Positions 60,978 through 64,000 of a stretch of 64,000 nucleotides of DNA are shown here, one piece after another. Position 1 is the first letter of the stretch, and every line of letters starts with the position of its first letter. Source of the stretch: CBDANZ01 sp965197865 (GTDB lineage Bacteria; Acidobacteriota; Vicinamibacteria; Vicinamibacterales; CAVVIG01); the NCBI GenBank assembly GCA_965197865.1, contig CBDANZ010000003.1:496001-560000 (forward strand), written 5' to 3'. The translations under genes and the position numbers were made by a program. Below the pieces are notes generated by a model. It worked only from the letters and a program-made list of their open reading frames with translations. It was not told where the DNA came from and ran no database searches.

Positions 60978-61023
60978 GGTGGCCCTTTCAGGGCCGCCAG
61001 CGCGAGGCTGAAAGCCTCGCGCT
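60978..61023. repeat. REP-like double hairpin downstream of fabH
   Basis: GTGGCCCT-TTC-AGGGCCGC (60980-60998) and GCGCGAGGCT-GAA-AGCCTCGCGC (61001-61023), the latter a perfect ten-base-pair stem ending two bases before the fabH stop. Lacks a T-tract. Same family as the elements at 40764 and 58177. Confidence 0.7.
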
Positions 61024-61024
61024 A

Positions 61025-62050
61025 CTAGAACCCCCAACGCACGAGGACCGCGCCAGCCGTAAAGCCGGCGCCGACCGAGGCTAGCAATACGAGGTTGCCC
61101 TTCTTCAGGCGTCCGGCGCATATCGCATCGTTCAGCGCCAGCGGGATGGTGGCCGCAGTTGTGTTGCCGAACCGATCGATGTTGATGATCACCTGGTTCG
61201 GACTCAGGCCGAGCTTCTCGCTCGCGGACCGAATGATGCGACGGTTGGCCTGATGACAGACGAACAGGTCGAGATCGGCCGGCGTTAAATTATTGCGCTC
61301 GAGCACCCGGCGAGAAATCTCCTCGGTCTTGCGAACGGCGTACTTGAACACGGCCTGCCCGTCCTGCTTCACGTAGTGCAGCCGCTGATCGACCGTGTCG
61401 TGCGACGACGGACGAAGACTTCCTCCGGCCGGCATGCAGAGTGCCGACCCGCCGCTGCCGTCGATCTCGTGCTCAAAATCCAGGATGACGCCATCGGTTG
61501 CGCCGTCGGCGGCCGAGATGACCACGGCGCCTGCGCCGTCGCCAAAGAGCACACATGTTGCTCGATCCTTGTAATCGATGATGCTCGACATCACATCGGC
61601 GCCGATCACCAGAGCGTAATCGTGCGCGCCAGAGGCCACCATCTGGCTGGCGGTCGTCAACGAATACGTGAAGGCGGAGCAGGCCGCGCTCAGGTCGAAC
61701 CCCCAGGCGCGACGGGCACCGATCTTGGTCTGCACCAGGCACGCCACGCTCGGGAACATCATGTCGGGCGTCACCGTGCCCACCACGATAACCTCGATGT
61801 CGTCTGGCGTCAGGCCGGCCCTTACGATCGCCCTGACCGCCGCTTCCTTCCCCAGGTCGGAGGTCGCCACGCCAGGATCGACGATGTGCCGCTCGCGAAT
61901 CCCGGTCCGCTTCAGAATCCATTCGTCGCTGGTCTCGACCATTTTCCCGAGATCGGCGTTGGTCAGCAGGCGCGGCGGCACGTAGGTCGCCAGCGACTTG
62001 ATCGTGGTCGGTCTTCCCCCACCGCGGCGAGCCTGGCCGTCCTTCACCAC
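61025..62050 (-). CDS. fabH: 3-oxoacyl-ACP synthase III
   Basis: FabH condenses acetyl- or branched acyl-CoA with malonyl-ACP to start fatty acid synthesis. The 341-residue thiolase-fold enzyme has IKSLATYVPPRLLTNADL, WILKRTGIRERHI, the nucleophile Cys in AWGFDLSAACSAFTYSL, FGDGAGAVVIS, and His and Asn in VCHQANRRIIR and IDRFGNTTAATIPLAL. GTG 62050 overlaps the ruvB end by seven bases. The first 15 residues are polar and not part of the core. Often found with plsX and fabD, which are not seen here. Confidence 0.95.
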   Translation of the reverse strand: MVKDGQARRGGGRPTTIKSLATYVPPRLLTNADLGKMVETSDEWILKRTGIRERHIVDPGVATSDLGKEAAVRAIVRAGLTPDDIEVIVVGTVTPDMMFPSVACLVQTKIGARRAWGFDLSAACSAFTYSLTTASQMVASGAHDYALVIGADVMSSIIDYKDRATCVLFGDGAGAVVISAADGATDGVILDFEHEIDGSGGSALCMPAGGSLRPSSHDTVDQRLHYVKQDGQAVFKYAVRKTEEISRRVLERNNLTPADLDLFVCHQANRRIIRSASEKLGLSPNQVIINIDRFGNTTAATIPLALNDAICAGRLKKGNLVLLASVGAGFTAGAVLVRWGF

Positions 62051-63063
62051 AGTCGTGAATCCCTCCCTGGCGCGTCCAATCCGAAATAGCCGTACGCCCG
62101 CGCCGTCGCGACGCGGCCGCGCGGCGTCCGATCCAGAAAGCCAGCCTGAATCAGGAACGGTTCGTAGATGTCTTCGATCGCGTCCTTCTCTTCACTGATC
62201 GCGGCCGCGATGCTGTTGATGCCGACCGGCCCGCCGCCGAACTTGTCAATGATCGTGAGGAGGAGCTTGCGATCGATCTCGTCGAAGCCGAACTCATCCA
62301 CTTCGAGCAGCTTCAGCGCCGCGCGCGCCACCTCGCTGGTGACGTGGCCATCTGCGCGCACCTGTGCGAAATCTCGCACCCGCCGTAGCAGCCGGTTCGC
62401 GATACGCGGGGTCCCGCGCGACCGGCGCGCAATCTCCCCTTCCGCCAGGTCGTCGATCGGCACTGCAAGAATGCGCGCCGAGCGGCGGACGATCTCTTCC
62501 AGATCGGCGGGCGTGTAGAACTCGAGCCGATGGACGATCCCGAATCGCGATCTGAGCGGCGACGTCAGAAGCCCCGCCCGCGTCGTCGAGCCAATCAACG
62601 TGAACTTCTGGAGCGGCACCTTCACCGACCGAGCACTCGGCCCCTGGCCGATGATGATGTCGAGCTCGTAGTCCTCGAGCGCGGGGTACAGGATTTCCTC
62701 GATCACCGGTGCCATCCGGTGGATTTCGTCGATGAACAGCACGTCGCGCTCACCGAGGTTAGTGAGGAGGGCCGCGAGGTCGCCCGGCCTTTCCAGGACG
62801 GGGCCCGACGTTGCCCGCACGGCCGCGCCGAGCTCGTTCGCAATCACGTACGCTAGCGTCGTCTTGCCCAGGCCAGGCGGGCCGTACACCAGCACGTGAT
62901 CGAGCGCCTCGACCCGCTTTCGGGCCGCCGCGATCGAAACCTGCAGATTTTCCCGGACCCTGTCCTGGCCGATGTACTCGTCGAGCGTGCGCGGACGCAG
63001 CCCGGCTTCGTACTGCGCGTCTTCGTCGACGCGCCCTGCTGTGACGATGCGATCGTCAGCCAT
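62044..63063 (-). CDS. ruvB: Holliday junction helicase RuvB
   Basis: RuvB is the AAA+ motor of branch migration. The 339-residue protein has LRPRTLDEYIGQDRVRENL, Walker A VYGPPGLGKTTLA, Walker B LFIDEIHRM, sensor TLIGSTTRAGLLTSPLRSRF and the winged-helix DNA-binding end, QAGFLDRTPRGRVATARAY. It follows ruvA after a 130-base spacer made of tandem short words. Confidence 0.97.
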   Translation of the reverse strand: MADDRIVTAGRVDEDAQYEAGLRPRTLDEYIGQDRVRENLQVSIAAARKRVEALDHVLVYGPPGLGKTTLAYVIANELGAAVRATSGPVLERPGDLAALLTNLGERDVLFIDEIHRMAPVIEEILYPALEDYELDIIIGQGPSARSVKVPLQKFTLIGSTTRAGLLTSPLRSRFGIVHRLEFYTPADLEEIVRRSARILAVPIDDLAEGEIARRSRGTPRIANRLLRRVRDFAQVRADGHVTSEVARAALKLLEVDEFGFDEIDRKLLLTIIDKFGGGPVGINSIAAAISEEKDAIEDIYEPFLIQAGFLDRTPRGRVATARAYGYFGLDAPGRDSRLW

Positions 63064-63065
63064 TA

Positions 63066-63190
63066 GTTGTCATTCGTCGTCAGTCGCCAGTCAAGGCCAA
63101 CGTGCTCATCGCCTCACGGTCCGCGCCGGACCGGCGATTCGCGACTGGTGACTCGTGACTCGTGACTTGCGACTCGTGACTTGCGATTGT
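63066..63190. repeat. stutter repeat between ruvA and ruvB
   Basis: GTCATTCGTCGTCAGTCGCC near 63070 and, at 63139-63190, GACTGGTGACTCGTGACTCG followed by TGACTTGCGACTCGTGACTT: the eight-base word GTGACTCG with one-base changes in tandem. It is unlike the flanking genes in composition and resembles 56168-56236. Confidence 0.75.
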
Positions 63191-63193
63191 CGA

Positions 63194-63793
63194 CTATTTC
63201 GCCAGTTCCCTCAGCGCCTGTTTCAGCGTGTGTTCGAAGTCGCCGTCGGGCGTCCGTCTGACGGCCGCCTCGACGGCTCTTTCGGCGAGTGGCCGATGAT
63301 ACCCCAGGTTCGTCAGCGCCGAGAGGAGGTCGTCGCGCAGGGGCGGCGCCTCGGACGCGGCCCCCCGATCGCCGTCGGCACCCACCCGCGCGCGCGGCAG
63401 CCGATCCTTCAGCTCGAGGACGATCCGCTCCGACGTCTTCTTGCCGACGCCGGGAATGGCTGTCAGCCGCGAGACGTCGTCCCGCTCGATCGCGCGAATC
63501 AACTCGGCCGGCTCGATGCCAGACAGCACTGCCAGCGCAACCTTCGGCCCGATGCCGCTGACGCCAATCAGCCGCTCGAACAGCTCCTGCTCCAGCCGCG
63601 TCGCGAAGCCGTAGAGCGCGAGCGCGTCTTCACGCACATGCGTATGCACGCGAAGGACAATCTCGCTTCCAGCCTCGCCGAGACCGTAAAACGTGGAGAG
63701 CGGCACCGCCACGTCGTAGCCCACGCCGTTCACATCCACGACAATCCGGTTCGGTTGCTTGTCGAGAATCCGCCCGCGAAGATGCCGGATCAC
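63194..63793 (-). CDS. ruvA: Holliday junction branch migration protein RuvA
   Basis: RuvA binds four-way junctions and loads RuvB. The 199-residue protein has MIRHLRGRILDKQPNRIVVD with GVGYDVAVPLST (OB-fold), then two helix-hairpin-helix motifs (ERLIGVSGIGPKVALAVLSG and LTAIPGVGKKTSERIVLEL), and the C-terminal domain with ALTNLGYHRPLAERAVEAAV. GTG 63793 overlaps the ruvC stop as GTGA. Confidence 0.96.
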   Translation of the reverse strand: MIRHLRGRILDKQPNRIVVDVNGVGYDVAVPLSTFYGLGEAGSEIVLRVHTHVREDALALYGFATRLEQELFERLIGVSGIGPKVALAVLSGIEPAELIRAIERDDVSRLTAIPGVGKKTSERIVLELKDRLPRARVGADGDRGAASEAPPLRDDLLSALTNLGYHRPLAERAVEAAVRRTPDGDFEHTLKQALRELAK

Positions 63794-64000
63794 GACCGTG
63801 CGGGGCGATAGTGACGCCAGTTTGTGATGGCCTTGCCGCGAGGCGCCACCCTCGCGGCCGCGGCCCGCTCGGGCGCCGTCGAATGCACGTGACAGATCGC
63901 AACGGCCAGGGCGTCGGCGGCGTCGTGGGGCGAAGGAAGTGCCTCGAGCCCGAGAATCAGTTTCACCATGTGCTGGATCTGGTGCTTCTCGGCCCGCCCG
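63790..64000 (-). CDS. ruvC: Holliday junction resolvase RuvC, C-terminal part
   Basis: The right edge of the window cuts this gene; 69 C-terminal codons are seen. HQIQHMVKLILGLEALPSPH is followed by DAADALAVAICHVHS, which has the paired acidic residues of the RuvC active site. The tail TNWRHYRPARS is family-unspecific. The gene is the first of the ruvC-ruvA-ruvB run and overlaps ruvA by four bases. Confidence 0.93.
   Translation of the reverse strand, partial: GRAEKHQIQHMVKLILGLEALPSPHDAADALAVAICHVHSTAPERAAAARVAPRGKAITNWRHYRPARS

Noticed and set aside
63139..63190. CRISPR-like array
   Set aside because: The repeated words are only seven to nine bases, in direct tandem with no spacers, and no cas gene is near.

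Overview
The window is a GC-rich bacterial chromosome segment. Gene content and order suggest an Acidobacteriota of the Vicinamibacteria type; this is inference, because no rRNA or other phylogenetic marker is present. Supporting points are a uppS-cdsA-dxr-rseP block, a cdaA-ybbR-glmM block, a GldA/GldG-like ABC locus with DUF4340, DUF4159 and TIGR02757 proteins, a Pal lipoprotein (so a diderm cell), and a small microcompartment locus with three vertex proteins and a class II aldolase. Several broken genes and three homopolymer-G tracts at gene breakpoints suggest either a metagenome assembly or a decaying region, so single frameshifts should be read with care.

Layout. 1-10.4 kb holds accessory genes: a frameshifted cytochrome c-like gene, an alpha/beta hydrolase, DUF72, a decayed SLC13-type transporter, an M23 peptidase, a metallo-beta-lactamase-fold lipoprotein, then DUF4159, beta-propeller and Ig-like secreted proteins, and a truncated GAF gene. 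10.5-16.2 kb (minus strand) is a housekeeping block: pyrE, truA, uppS, cdsA, dxr, rseP. 16.2-21 kb has a TolC-like gene interrupted by three in-frame TAG codons, two glycosyltransferases, TIGR02757 and a truncated penicillin acylase. 21-28.9 kb is the pyrimidine region: pyrR-pyrB-pyrC plus an extra phosphoribosyltransferase on the minus strand, and pyrK-pyrD-pyrF on the plus strand, separated by a membrane phosphodiesterase. 28.9-35.8 kb has pal, larE with a LysW-like zinc-ribbon gene, a receiver-PilZ protein, a CNNM/CorC exporter and an ArsR/P-type ATPase metal-efflux pair with a clear operator. 36-40.7 kb is the Gld-like ABC locus, followed by dacB and queC-queE-DUF72.

45.4-46.3 kb is a damaged stretch with a 19-bp-arm G/C palindrome. 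From 46.3 kb to the right edge almost everything is on the minus strand: ruvC-ruvA-ruvB-fabH, queA, a CAU tRNA, tilS, ftsH, folP, cdaA-ybbR-glmM, pdxJ, a TPR gene, a YHS-like gene, the microcompartment genes (aldolase, one BMC-H, three BMC-P, a 70-residue Cys-rich protein, a 2-hydroxyacid dehydrogenase) and nth.

The most interesting candidate system is the microcompartment cluster at 47.0-50.5 kb. Its aldolase carries a linker and an amphipathic C-terminal helix that looks like an encapsulation peptide, and the small CxxCxxC protein next to the shell genes has no function I can name. Other points of note are the triple-amber TolC gene, an acidic-tailed LysW-like protein translationally coupled to LarE, a PyrR-type RNA loop ahead of pyrR, and two families of intergenic repeats: short stuttering words, and REP-like hairpins with CTTTAG or TGAAA loops.
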